Shown in pieces: positions 36,401-49,400 of a DNA stretch of 64,000 nt; within the stretch, counting starts at the first letter, position 1; each line of letters begins with the position of its first letter. This DNA comes from Lepidurus packardi. Lineage: Eukaryota > Arthropoda > Branchiopoda > Notostraca > Triopsidae. The notes beneath the pieces were generated by a model, which worked only from the letters and a program-made list of their open reading frames with translations, searched no databases and had not been told where the DNA came from. Made by a program: the position numbers and the translations under genes. The DNA lies in assembly GCA_023053545.1 (NCBI GenBank), contig JAKZAN010000001.1, positions 1,260,565 through 1,324,564 on the forward strand, read 5' to 3'.

Positions 36401-39400
36401 GGTGTGAAATAGTGTCACATAAAAATGTGCCTAATGCGAAATACGAACATACCTAAGCGTCACATCTTAAGCTTTACGAAGAACCAGTAATAATTCATAG
36501 CAATAATAGTACTTAACAATGAATGGTAAAACTAGAGTGAAAGGTTTAGTGCTATAGTAACAATAAGAGAATCAGGAGGTTAGTTCATTCATGTTATGTT
36601 GTAAAATTAGAACTACATGACTGTCAGCGAATTACTGTAAATTACTGTCACCGCAAATTACAGTAATAATGAGGAAATTATACAAAATTAAAATAAATGA
36701 CTGAATGCATTGCACTTCGTTTCGACTTTTGTGAGAAATCCCTCATTGGTTTTCATTCAAAATTACCTTTTAAAACCAAATGAGCCACCAGCCTTTTAAG
36801 ACCATCAGAGCCACATTCAACTTTGGGATCAAAAGTACCAACAAGTCAGGCGGTACTGGGAGACGTGCCGGTACCTTCCTCATCCCGCCCCTCCTTTGGG
36901 GTCGGATGTATGGCTACCGTTCAAGGACGGGCCTGAGATTGCAAAAACCACACAGATAAAGCTACTAAATTAAAAAAAAAAAAAAAAAAAAAAAACTTTG
37001 CTGCGGTGGTTCTTCGAAGTAGAAAATGTTGCACGACCACTTAGAAATTGGATTAGATTATTAGTCTTGGCCTATAAGTCGAAGTCGAATTATATGACCT
37101 AGAATTCAACGAAGGGTTCTGAGACTCCATGGAAAAGCTACCATTTCTTTTTATTTGAAATCTCGTACAGGATTTCCTAGACTTTTTCTTCTTTTTGCCT
37201 TGGCAAGAGACGATCTTTTAGCTGTTGAGCAAGTTTCACAGAGCAGCAAACGACAGCCAACTTTCGATCTGCCAACTTTCCTAGTTTAAGGTTGAGGGTT
37301 AGGTTAGGGTACAGGAGTTGTAAGGATTCAATTAGCTTAGCATAATTAGGAAGGATTTCTAACCCCCCGAAGTCCGAGGTTAGTATTGACAAGAAAGTTG
37401 GGTTTCCCTCGCTCACGCCGCACGCCCCCAGGCTAACAGTAATTGCGTGGCGAAGACGGCAGACAAACACAACACACAAAGAGTTAGCGAAGGGGGAGTG
37501 TGCGATGCGGGTACCGGGTACAAGTACCCCCTTTTTAAAAAAAAAAAAAATAGCCACTGGCAAGTGTTTGCGCGTGAAAACGGAAAGAGACTTGATGTCG
37601 AAAGTTCATCTTGACTGGTTTACCCTTTTTACGACCCTCCCTGTTACTCCAAATGTTCCCAATGTCAGCTGCGTTGTAACCTAGTGGCAATACAGAGTAG
37701 TACGGGTGCTGTATCCCCTGCTAACCCACTACCCGGTTTTATACACGGTCTGTATACGAGCCATGTCGTGGCACATTGCACCTTCGCAATTCTACGATGC
37801 TAAGCTATTAAAACCCCGGGGCAAAACAAGGGGCCCTCGTGAATACTTCAGAGTGGAGAGAGCGGTCGTTATAGGTGGCGGAACTATCAACTCTATTACA
37901 CCCCTCCCTGCTCCTTTCGCTCGAGACCATCTCCCTCTCTCCTTCACTCCAAGTCTTCCTTCCAGCTAACGCCTGGCCTCGAAGTAATTCCTACACATCG
38001 GAGGAAAGTATAATGCTTGTTGTGCTCGTTTTGCTATACGAGCTTCTGGGGAGGGCCAAAACGAGGATCTTGCTCGTCCGCGAAAAAGGAAAAAAAAAGA
38101 ACAAGAACAGATCCAGGACTTCATTTCCATACCAAGCTGAACCATTTCTTCCAAACTCCTCCCCCAACCCCCTCTGGGGTTCCATCAAAGATTAGAGAGC
38201 CTAAAATCCCTTCTCAGGGCTCCCTCTTTCAGCCTTTCTGCCTTGGCACGCACACAACTTGCAGATCACAATGGCTTTCACGTACCCTTTTTCGGGGGGT
38301 TGGCTCCCAGAAATAAAGCAGAATTGTCTATGATGGGACTTACCTAAAGCGGACCCCATGGACAGGTCATTTGTTTCTCTTCTCTGTTTTGCACATGAAC
38401 GAAGTTGGAGTTGTAACCACTTTCAAACCCAACACAGAAATAAGTACTGCCGTTCAAACACAGTCGTTCAAGATATAAACAGTCTGTGGCCCTTTTAAAA
38501 AAAACGCAAGAAATGAGCTTGGCTGGGTACCGGCAAAAATATCACTTCGTAGTAATGTCTGCAGAAATTTGAATTTCACTAGACACTGATTGGGTGGGGC
38601 TTCTTTTCTTTGTTAGTCAGCAATACGGGGTTGTAGAAAGGGCCAGTACGAAATTTCTTCAACTCGGGTGTTTGGAGCTCACAGAATGGGGAAGAAATAC
38701 GAGGACCCAGTACCAAGTTACAAGAGAAAAGGGAGCGACAACTTTCACAACCACATCCTCCGTATAGTCTGTGTGCGGGAGAATGCCGGTGCCCTTAACC
38801 AGAGAAAGCTTTTCCTCTGGATTATACTCGAGGGTCTTGTGTGCAGAGTACGAGTGTGGAGTTGGCGCATTTCTGTGGGGGTTTCTTGCGTCGGCGCAGT
38901 CTTTGGGTGATTTCCGTCAGACTTGCTCAGACTGCTGGGCTCCGTGAAATCCCCTCCCTTCTTTCTATACACCCTCCCCCCTCCAAGACCCATTTGACAC
39001 GCGAAGCGGACGCTCGCAGGCAACAGGCAGTAATCCCCAACCTGCATGCATGCTGCAGGCGCAGCCATTTCCCAAGCTGGGAAACCGTATACACAAATAT
39101 ATCTACACACATACAGAGTGCCGGTTCAGGCTTTTCTTGTCGTACAAGCGTTTGGGTACGTAGCAAGCCTGACCTCAAAAGAAATGCTTCCCCATTCGCA
39201 GTACCGGAAACTAAAATTGAAGAAAGTACTAGAAAGCTGTCATTTCTTCCGAGTAAGAAATAAACTTTAGCCAAGCTGTTCTATATCTACAGTATTTGAC
39301 TCTGTTTCATAAGCTACCCATGCAATTAGAGTGATGCAGCGGGGCAGTAATTGCACCCGCCAGTGAAGAGCTGGTTGGCAGTAATATTTGATTAACGCAG

Positions 39401-42060
39401 CAATAAACCCTGTCTCGTCATCCTCGTCGCCTCCTGCAAAGTTTTGTTGAATTAGACCCAACTTTTAAAAGATAAGCTCTCGGAAAAGGCTCACTTTTCG
39501 GGGTAAGAAAAAAAAAGAAAGAAAAACTCGCCTGTGCACATCCACATCAGCCTTTAATGAGGTCGTTATAAGCCGTGAGCCAAAGATAAAAGCGAAGGCT
39601 CGAAAGGAGAAGTCTCATAAGCATCTCGCAGATATATAGTCTAAAGTTTTGTGACGTGAAGCTCTCTTATTCCGGTTTCATAAGCAAAAAAGCCGCCTAG
39701 CGGAAATAAGCCTGTTGGTCGAGAAAAATGACTGGCTCATGTCAACGGAAGTTTTGGGGAGGTTCTGAGGAGGGGTGCAAACGGGAAATACATATCTTAG
39801 CCAGGCAGACGGAGTTTTACGGGGAAACTGGGTTCAACTGACGACGACGACACAGTCGCTCGCTGACTTTTACTTTTGACTTTCTATAAGAGAAAAAAAG
39901 GGCTCTTATGATTGTATTTCTGGCTACGGGCGGACAAATTACTGCCCCGAAAAACCAGCATTCCAATTTCTTTAAACGTAGCGTGAAAAAGGATCCTCAG
40001 GAGTACCAGCAAACGACAAACAACTAAGAAGATATAGAAAATGCAACAAAGGCGACGATCGGCGTAAAAAGGACAACGAACAGCGATTCGTAGCGCATAG
40101 ATCAAAAGGGTCACGAGACTAAGGGGTGAGACCTTAAGGGGGTCAGACATCGCATCGAACCTCTAACCCCTGATCCAAAATTCATGTGCTCCAAGTGCAG
40201 TGCTAACAAAAGCAAGCGACTAGTTTTGAGGGGAAGATGGACGCAGCTTGTTACTCTTAGACTACAAGAGGCTGGACGACATGGAACGGCTTTCGTCGAT
40301 TCGGCCGAAACATTGATATCCCCTTAGAAAGTTATCCACAATCCATCACAGCCATCTTCAGGTTAGAGGGTGGGTGGGGAGACGGAGTATCGGAGGCGTT
40401 AAAAAGGGGAGCGAGTTGATTCAAGTAGAGTCCAATGTCCACACTGTATTTTCAGGGTGAAATCGGAAAAAAAGAGACAGAAATGGAAGAAATACAGTTC
40501 GCAGCTTTATTTCTGGGCGCGGAGTCCGTTAGCAGTAAAACCCTGCAGTTAGCTCCCAGTTAACTGGCACTTAGAGCACCTCCAAGTCACGGGATTCCGC
40601 CTCCGAGTCCCAGGCAGAAATATCGTCTTTCCCGGTACATTTCTGCACATTTCTAACAGTCCACTCGCAATACTCCCTGGAGTTTTCTCTTTTTCGCCTC
40701 GAGATCGAGACTAATTGCCTACGCAAATTGCCCCCTGGGGTTAAAAAACCCACGCGCTATGCAGTAATATTAAGATATTTGCAGTAATAATACTGGGAGG
40801 GCGTTGTCGTGGAAACGAGGATCAGCAATTTGTGTCAAGTCAAAAGGGGTTTCCAAAAGCGGGGGTTACAAAATGAGGGATGTGAGCCACTACCAAATGT
40901 CTGTCAATCTGCGGAACTTTATCGACTTGGGATAGCTGAAGAAGAAAACAGCCAAGGAGAGTAACTCCCCTCGAAACTGACAGACCTCTCTTATACCTGA
41001 CCCAGGAAGGCGTCCGTGTAGCCGCCAATCCTGACCGGCATCAACAAGCAACGTGTAACCGGGAAGGAAAAGACTGTGTGGGTTTAGAGAACACACACAC
41101 ACGGAACACACTATCGGAGGGAGCTGCGAGAGAATCTAAATCGATACGAGATGATTCCTTGGGGTTGGAGGGTGGGAAGGGAGGGGGGATCAACCCCTCC
41201 TTCCCCACCTCCCGTTTTCTCTTTTTCGCTTTACCCTGGCTCCTATCTTCTTTACTCTTGCTCCTCCGTCATAGTAAAAAGGAATAAAGATCTCGAGGGA
41301 CCAACATCTCAGATGCCAATGGCTGTGCACGAAAAGCGGAGATCTAATTTAGAGGGTGGGGTGACTTGCATTTACAGACAAGCTGAGCGAGCGCAGGAAT
41401 CAAAATAACAAGGGACCCGCGAGCTTATGAAAAGGAAAAGAAAAGATTCGTTTTATTATTTCCTAGATTTTAAACGAGGATAAAAAATAATCCCTCCCCC
41501 CGAAAGAAATGCTTGGTTTATTAAGGTTTCAGGAACTCCATTTTTCAATGTTAGCCAAAAAAATTTCGAGCTTGAATATATGGATCGTCGTGATCTGTTA
41601 ATTTGATCTGCGGCTCGACGATTTTTCCCACGCAAATAGCTCGCAGTAATAAATCAGAGTCCCGGTATTTCTTCGAATCTCCTATTTTGCTGTTGGCAAG
41701 TTTACGCTAGACTGCAACAACTACGTGGGAGGATTTTTAACTTCGGGAATATTGATTTAGTGTATTTCATCTCCTTTTTTTAAAAAAATCCATCCATTCG
41801 CCCTTCTTCCACAACCTCCCTTGAAAGATTTATCTTCTGGATACTATACTGGTATTTCTGCAGTAGGGAAGAGGAAAGGGGATTATTTTTCTTTCTCTTT
41901 TGGGTTCCAGAGCATGATTAAACGGGCGCACATGACGCAACTGGTGCTTTATTGCATTGATTATTGAAGAATCACAAGGGTTCCATATAGTCACCCCCTT
42001 TACCCCCACCCTTACCCACCCGTCAGCTTGTCCTTAATAAGCCCTTTCTTGAATAGTCAG
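33490..42060. other. Long noncoding stretch without supported genes
   Basis: Many short open frames occur on both strands and overlap each other, as expected of GC-richer noncoding DNA; none shows a domain, and none resembles RRM1 of CELF. Purine or pyrimidine runs are frequent, including an A-run of about 25 near 36971. The ATTNCTGC words are scattered throughout. Confidence 0.5.
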
Positions 42061-42124
42061 CTTTGGTCTGCGCCGCTTTAGCATTATTGTGCTACTTTGA
42101 CGTGCTAGTGCTTCTTAAACCCGA

Positions 42125-42520
42125 TACCTTCTTCCGATTTCTGCAGAATTGCAGCAATTTCTGTAGAACCTCTCCTGACTTCTCGGGATTTCTCCTGATT
42201 TCTTCCGAAACCTGCAGATTTCCCCGATTTCTGCAGAATTTTTTCAGATTTCTGCAGATTTCCCCGATTTCTGCAGAATTTTTTCAGATTTCTGCAGATT
42301 GCTTCCGATTTCTGCAGAACTTAATCCGTTTCGGCAGAACCTCTTGTTTGCTGCTGATTTTTTTCCGATTTCTGCCAAATTCTTTTCGCCGAATATCTTC
42401 CGTTTTATGCATAAATTTTTCCTGTTTCTGCAGAATTGCTGCAGAACCTCTTTCGTTTGCTGCTGACTTTGTCCGATTTCTGCCAAATTCTTCTTTAAGC
42501 AGAATTTCTTATAAATCACA
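42125..42520. repeat. Degenerate minisatellite of TTCCGATTTCTGCAGAA-like units
   Basis: Irregular 15-30 bp repeats centred on GATTTCTGCAGAA. The 176-codon open frame over it (42063-42593) is a translation of the repeat (RFLQN/FCRTS patterns), not a believable gene. A diverged copy of the block is at about 43460-43670. Confidence 0.85.
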
Positions 42521-42529
42521 TGGTATGGA

Positions 42530-43900
42530 CCTTAACGAACCAATAAATCTTTCTTTACAAGTCGGAAACTTGTTTTCATCAAACAAAAATTAACTAATCT
42601 GGTTTCTATGGCTGCCACCTGCAACAGTTGGGCGTTGGGTGGGGGATAATAGGACGCATATGAAAACGCTACAGGTTCCCCGACCCAAAGCGTTTTCCAA
42701 ATTGCTGTTGAAATGCGTCCATTCAGGTCCGTGCGGCCAGTAGGAACTTAAAAACAAGCAAAAAGGCAAGGTGTAACCTAGATTACAGTATTTGACCCCG
42801 GAAATCCCTTCGTAAGCCCCAAAATATCCGAAACAGAATTACTCCTGTGAAGAGGTAGCAACATCTATAGGTGCAACTATATCGGATGCAAGAGAGGAAG
42901 AGATAGACGCCGCCAGTACAGCATTGTGTACTGTTAGAGCTCTTTAGTTTTCTCCTTTGAGTTGGGTGCCAAGGAAACGAGCGTTTGGCGGAAAATCAAT
43001 AACTTGTAGCGTGAAGGAGCACTGCTCTGTGGCCTGCCAAGAAGAGCTAAAGCAAGGGGGGCACAAATACACTTGTATATAAGTTCAAAAAGGTGAAAAA
43101 CCCCAAAACAACTGCCTGAGCTTATTTCTTAGCAAAAGATCGCTGGAAAGGGACACGGGAATTGCTCCACACACACACACAATCTGCCCTTGTATCAGGT
43201 AACCTCAAACTAATACACTATGACGCGTAGGGCGCCGGCTTTAAGAGCCAGTAGTGTCAGCTCCCAGTACTTTATCCCATCCGAATACTAGAATCCACCA
43301 GAATTACATCAATTGCTGTAGAACTCTGCCCTTGTACCAGGTAACCTCAAACTAATACACTGTGACGCGTAGGGCGCTGGCTTTAAGAGCCAGTAATGTT
43401 AGCTCCCAGTACTTTATCCCATCCGAATACTAGAACCCACCAGAATTGCATCAATTTCTGTAGAACCTCTCCTGATTTTTAGGGAATTTCTTCCGAAACC
43501 TGCCGATTTTCCCCGATTACTGCATAATTTTATCTGTTTCTGCAGAACTGCTTCCGATTTCTGCAGAACTTAATCCGTTTCGGCAGAACCTCTTTCGTTT
43601 TGCTGCTGATTTTTTCCGATTTCTGCCAAATTCTTCTTCTTTTCGCAGAATAGCTTATAAATCACATAGTATGGACCTTAACGAGCCAATAAATCCTTCT
43701 TTAGAAGTCGGAAACTTCTTGTTTTCATCAATCAAAAATTAACTAATCTGGTTTCAAAACAACTGCCTGAGCTTATTTCTTAGCAAACGATCGCTGGAAA
43801 GGGACACGGGAATTGCTCCACACCACACATACAATCTGCCCTGTACCAGGTAACCTCAAACTAATACACTGTGCCGGCTCTAAGAGCCAGTAATGTCAGC
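42530..43900. repeat. Interleaved segmental duplications
   Basis: CACATGGTATGGACCTTAAC with flank (42518-42605) recurs at 43665-43755; GCCTGAGCTTATTTCTTAGC (43115 on) recurs at 43765; CAGGTAACCTCAAACTAATA occurs at 43195, 43338 and 43846. The blocks come in the same order, so one ~1.2 kb region was duplicated and then internally rearranged. Confidence 0.85.
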
Positions 43901-46900
43901 TCCTAGTAATTTACCCCGTCCAACTTCTTCTCCAAGGAAATTCACGTTAAGTCCACCTTCCCACAAAAGCAATCTTTGGAACTGGTTTCGGACCCGTTTC
44001 GATCCCAATGTAGAGTCAGATGCATCCGATCCTAAATCCCACTAACCCAAACTTCCCAAATTGCTGCCGGAATTTTACTACGGCCCTATAAATGGTACTG
44101 ACAGATGTATTAAGAACCTCGTCAGCTATCTGAGTTAGCATTTCTGGGCTTCTCGCAACTTTCCTTCAAATTTCGACAGTCTTATTAGAATCTTCTTAGA
44201 CGGCAGAAATCTGTTCCATTTCCCCACACCGACTTATCTTTGACTCCGTGTAATTGCTGCTCCCAAAAACAGAATTGCTGCGTTTTAACGAAGCTCATAT
44301 ATTCCGAACCTCGGCCGGTAAACTAGTCCACCTTGCACTCTCCATAATCCTGATCCTTTCCCCCCACACACATACACTCCTTTTTCTTTTGGTACACACG
44401 GACCTATTCTTACGATGCTATTACTTCGGCGAGTCTCTTTTCTTCTTCTATGATTGCATATGCAAATCGCGTTATACCCGCAGAATCTCTACGACACCCC
44501 CTCCAGCGTATGTTTTGTAAAGCACTGCTTTCGGTGGCCTTTTGTGTTCAGTAGACAGAAAGAGTGGGAGAAGAGAGAGGGTTATAAAGCCCGTAATTCT
44601 TGTTGGGAGAAGAAGAAGCGTCGAGGCATTGCTGCCGTGTAGTAGCTTGGCATATTCTAAGCATGTCATCGTTCATATCACAATACGGTGTGTGGTCGGA
44701 AATGCCGAAAACACAACCCTCGGCTTCATTAGTCAAGATTCTTCGTAAGAAATATCAGAAATAGTCTGGTAGCCCCTTGCTGGTACCATATTACTGCTAA
44801 TACTCGAGGAGGGATAGAATACCGTACCACTTTAGGACACTGGGAAGCGGAAGAAATAAGAAGACTTTTTTTCCCAAGGCACATGAAAAGGATCGCGTAC
44901 GAGAGAGTGGGAGTTGAAAGCTCGTCAAAGAGCAGCAAAAGGGTGCTCGCTCTTGGAAACACACACGCAGGCTCTAGGCTGTCGCCACCGCAGCCAAAGT
45001 GTCTAGCCCCTTTACCTTCCCCCCCTCCACCCCATCTTCTGCTCTACCTCCAGACGCTAGGCGACGTAGTACATCTTAGTCACGCCCCCAAAGCCCCCGC
45101 ATATTCTTCGCTCCACGTATTAGGCTGTCTATTGTCAAAAAACTAAAAATTTCACTTAGAAAACAAGAATGATAAAAGGGGACGGAGAGCTGCTCTTCTT
45201 CTTCTTCGTCTTCGCTTCCAGCGAACAGGAGACAACCCAGACTACACCTATTGTTGGCTAAAGCTTGTTTTCCCCACCCAAAACTTCAAAGTCTGCAGTA
45301 TACACAAATGAAACCATCCACAAAGGGAAAGGAGCAGTCATGATATATTTTCGGCTGCTCCAAGCCAGTAAGTACGGGCTCTTCCCCCTTTTTTCGGCCA
45401 CATCCATTCTGCGGAGGTTTGGAGTATTATATAACCCCAGACAAAAAAAATAGCATTAGTTCTATTCCCCTTTCGAAGAAATGGACATCCCCGAATCCCG
45501 CAGCTGTGTTCACTGTGTACTGGCACTACTATTTCTTCCACCTTTTTTGAATACCAACAGAATCAAAGCGATTTGAGGAAGGTCGACTCAAGGATCCCAA
45601 AAGTGGCTTGACATTTTCTCTAACGCCCTCTTGAGTGTATATCTGCTGTCTGCAGTAATATCTTACGCTTCGCAGAATTGCCAATACCCATGGAAGCTTC
45701 CGATTTCCCACCCATACTTCCCTCTTCACTTTATGTGGCAGCAATACCCCCTAAAAGTTACCGGCGACAGATCTGCGAGGACAGGAATCAATGAGGAAAA
45801 AACTCGCGTCTCAAACCAGTGGCAAGAAAAAGAATAGGAAGATCGGAGGCACATGTGTTTTCAGTCTCGGAAACACTTTAAGGGCTGTATACCTCTTTGG
45901 AACCGTATACGTTTTTCCCCCTTCCGGTGCAATACTTCGCATAAAAATGGCTCGGAAATGCCAGGGCGTACGGAAATTCCTCGCAGTTGGCGAAGAAATC
46001 TCCTCCTGGTACCACCCTCCACTACTGCCTCTACCCCTACTACCCCAATAACCCCAAGCGGCGCCTCCTTTTTTCTCATTTACTGTTTTCTTGCGGACTC
46101 GGAGTCCTCTCGACTCGATCTGCAGCTGTGGACTTTATGGGCGAAAAGGGGACGCGGTTTGAAGGAAGGGGGAGGGGTTTACATACACAAAAGATCTTTT
46201 TATTTGCGCTACACGTGGTGCTCTCTTGGAGAGTTAGAGCAGCATTGCAGCTCGTCAATATTATTCTGTGTTTTCTCTCTCTACAATCGCTTCCTCCTCT
46301 CTCTCTCTGCTTCTAGCCTTTCTGGAGAGGGAAACTGGCTTTTAATTGAAGTCTTGTTTAAATGTGTGTGCATCCCAAGCCCTTTCTATTTAGCTCGTCC
46401 CTTCATCCCCTAAAGCTATTACTCCGTTATTACTACTTCTACTACTACTACTACTTGTTACTAGCAGGCAGAAACGAAAAAGTCAACCCAAGAAAATTGG
46501 ACCCAAAAAAAAAGATCCAAGAAGAAAAAAGTTCTCTCTTCATCTAGACACTTTTCCAGAGACGGTTAGACCACACGGCTTTTGTTTTCGCAGCCCGAGG
46601 AACTCTATCTAAGCTTTTGTTGTGTGCCAACAAAGGCCAGAACGAATGGACAGCCATTACATAAAGTGAGTCGAAAGACTCGTGCGTTTTAAAAGGAAAG
46701 AAAAAATTAGAACCGGTCCCATGTTCCCAGTATTTCTGCCAAATTTCTCCCAAGCTATCTGCCCCTTAAAAAGACTATGGAAAAAAAATAGTGGATGAAA
46801 AAATGCTCCGAAATATTCAGAAAGGATAGGATCGAGGTTCCGTAAGGGTCAGTTTCCTAGGATACTCATTTTAGTAATGCTTGTAGTTTTTCCCTAACGA

Positions 46901-48360
46901 TCTCCATTTTTCTTTTATTTTCCATCCGCCTGTTGCTGCAGAAATGTTCAGGCTGCAGTTCTTTCCCAAAGTTCTATTCTAGGCTAGAAACAAAACAGAA
47001 ATTACAGCTTTAAGGGGGTACGCTTGTTTACGTTCTATAGAAAGGCTGTGAGCTGATTGGTGGAAGGGGGGAGGCACAGCCCCCGCGGCGCCAAGTCGAG
47101 ATCCGCCTGAGGCGATTACTTTGTTGGCCTTGGGGCTTTAATTTCAGAAACTAAGAAGGGAAATTGAATTACTTGGTGTATTTTTTTCTGGCTCGGCTGC
47201 TGCACCAAGAGCAACACGTGAAAAAGAAATGGGAAGAAATGGCAGTAATGTGTAGCCTTTTTTCATTATTTTTAGTTCCTTTTTTAAGGGATGGGGAATA
47301 TGGCTATTGCGAAATACGTGGCTAGCTGGACCGAGTACAATAAATATACAAAAAAGCTGTGGGACAAGCGCCGAAAAAGTTGATTCGTATGTGGTTGCTA
47401 ATAGCCCCCAAAGTAAAGAAAGTCTGCTCACGCTCATGTTAAAAGCCGGGGTAAGGAAGAAAAAAGGGTCCCCAAGGTGATGAAGCACAAAGTCCGCAAT
47501 CAGTTGGAGGTTCGGGGGGTACGACCGTAGCTGCCACCAAAAGATTTTTTTTTTTTTTACTTCTGATTACATAACTCCCCTTTTCTACAGGAGCTAGAAA
47601 GGAGAGGGACTTTTTCCCTCTCGTACACACAGTTTCTAGATACATAGAGACAAAGTTGGGCGCGTAATTCTGCCTCCGTTTCATGGGCCTTAAATTGGTC
47701 CGACGCTGCGCAGTTCTAGAAGGAAAGACTGACATCTGCAAGGAGCAAAGCAGCAAGGAGCGAAGCAGCAAGGAGACAGAGGGAAGAACTACCCTTCTTG
47801 GATGGCCAAGTTTAATTCGCAAGGCACACTCTTCATTATGAACGTGGAAGAGTTTAGGAGAGTTCAGGGACCTGCTGACACTAGCGAGACCAGGTATCCT
47901 GTTGCAGCAGGCGCAGAAATTCCATGTTATACACTGTCAAGGTGGTTGGCTGGCTATGCAATTTACGGACGCGCCTGCAACAAGTCTTTTAAGTATATTA
48001 CTATCTCCTCAAAGCGTTCGGAATTGATGGTGTACTTTTCGAGGCCTGTTATTACTGCACGTAAAGCCTGAGACAAATGCTGTTAAAGATTTTATTACTT
48101 TGCAGGTTTGTTTTATAGACGTAAAGGTTTTCAAATCTCGCTGTTAACATTTCACGAGTACTTCTACAACAGTTCAGCTTATCACAAGCGGTTTTTTCAC
48201 CTGATTTTCATTTTCATTCTCATTCTTATGTATCACCATTCTGATCTGAAAACGTTGCACGGTGATGCGATGAATGCTCAAATTGTAAAACCTGCTATTT
48301 CTACAATGATTCTGCCTTCGACATTGCTAAAATTAGTTCAAATTCTAACATTTATACAAT
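43901..48360. other. Noncoding stretch, 43.9-48.4 kb
   Basis: No coding region is supported. Open frames such as 45853-46413 overlap others on both strands and have low-complexity composition. A CTACTACTAC-type run is at 46435-46455 and a CTCTCTCTCT-type run at 46295-46310. Confidence 0.5.
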
Positions 48361-49400
48361 TTTAGAATTTGAAATTCTAGAAAAATGAAATTCTAGAAAA
48401 TTCTTAAAATGTGCTCAAATTGTAAAACCTGCTATTTCTATAATGATTCTGCCCTTTGACATTGCTAAAATTAGTTCAAATTCTAACATTTATAAAGTTT
48501 TAGAATTTGAAATTCTAGAAAAATGAAATTCTAGAAAATTTGAAATTCTAGAAAATTTGAAATTCTAGAAAATTTGAAATTCTAGAAAATTTGAAATTCT
48601 AGAAAATTTGAAATTCTAGAAAATTTGAAATTCTAGAAAATTTGAAATTCTAGAAAATTTGAAATTCTAGAAAATTTGAAATTCTAGAAAATTTGAAATT
48701 CTAGAAAATTCTTAAAATGCGCTCAAATGGTAAAACCTGCTATTTCTGCAATGATTCTGCCTTCGACATTGCTAAAATTAGTTCAAATTCTAACATTTAT
48801 ACAATTTTAGAATTTGAAATTCTAGAAAAATGAAATTGTAGAAAATTTGAAATTCTAGAAAATTCTTAAAATGTGCTCAAATTGTAAAACCTGCTATTTC
48901 TATAATGATTCTGCCCTTTGGCATTGCTAAATTTAGTTCAAATTCTAACATTTATAAAATTGTAGAATTTGAAATACTAGAAAATTTGAAATTCTAGAAA
49001 ATTTGAAATTCTAGAAAATTTGAAATTCTAGAAAATTTGAAATTCTAGAAAATTCTTAAAATGCGCTCAAATGGTAAAACCTGCTATTTCTGCAATGATT
49101 CTGCCCTTTGACATTGCTAAATTTAGTTCAAATTCTAACATTTATAAAATTGTAGAATTTGAAATACTAGAAAAATGAAATTCTGGAAAATTTGAAATTC
49201 TAGAAAATTCCTAAAATGCGCTCAAATTGTAAAACCTGCTATTTATACAATGATTCTGCCCTTTGGCATTGCTAAAATTAGTTCAAATTCTAACATTTAT
49301 AAAATTGTAGAATTTGAAATTCTAGAAAAATGAAATTCTAGAAAATTTCAAATTCTAGAAAATTCTTAAAATGTTAGAATTTGAAATTCCAACACTTACA
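48260..49400. repeat. 17-bp TTCTAGAA minisatellite nested in a ~150-350 bp repeat
   Basis: GAAATTCTAGAAAATTT (17 bp) is repeated about 11-12 times in a row at about 48509-48708, with shorter runs at 48380, 48830, 48970-49050, 49180 and 49320. Runs are separated by a spacer containing GCTCAAATNGTAAAACCTGC and ATTCTAACATTTATA that itself occurs six times. Every unit holds the dyad TTCTAGAA. Confidence 0.95.

Noticed and set aside
37285..37315. Short GGTTAGGTTAGGG-like stretch as an internal telomere repeat
   Set aside because: Only about two units, too short to separate from chance.
42063..42593. 176-codon + strand open frame
   Set aside because: It is a translation of the GATTTCTGCAGAA minisatellite with repetitive RFLQN-like residues.
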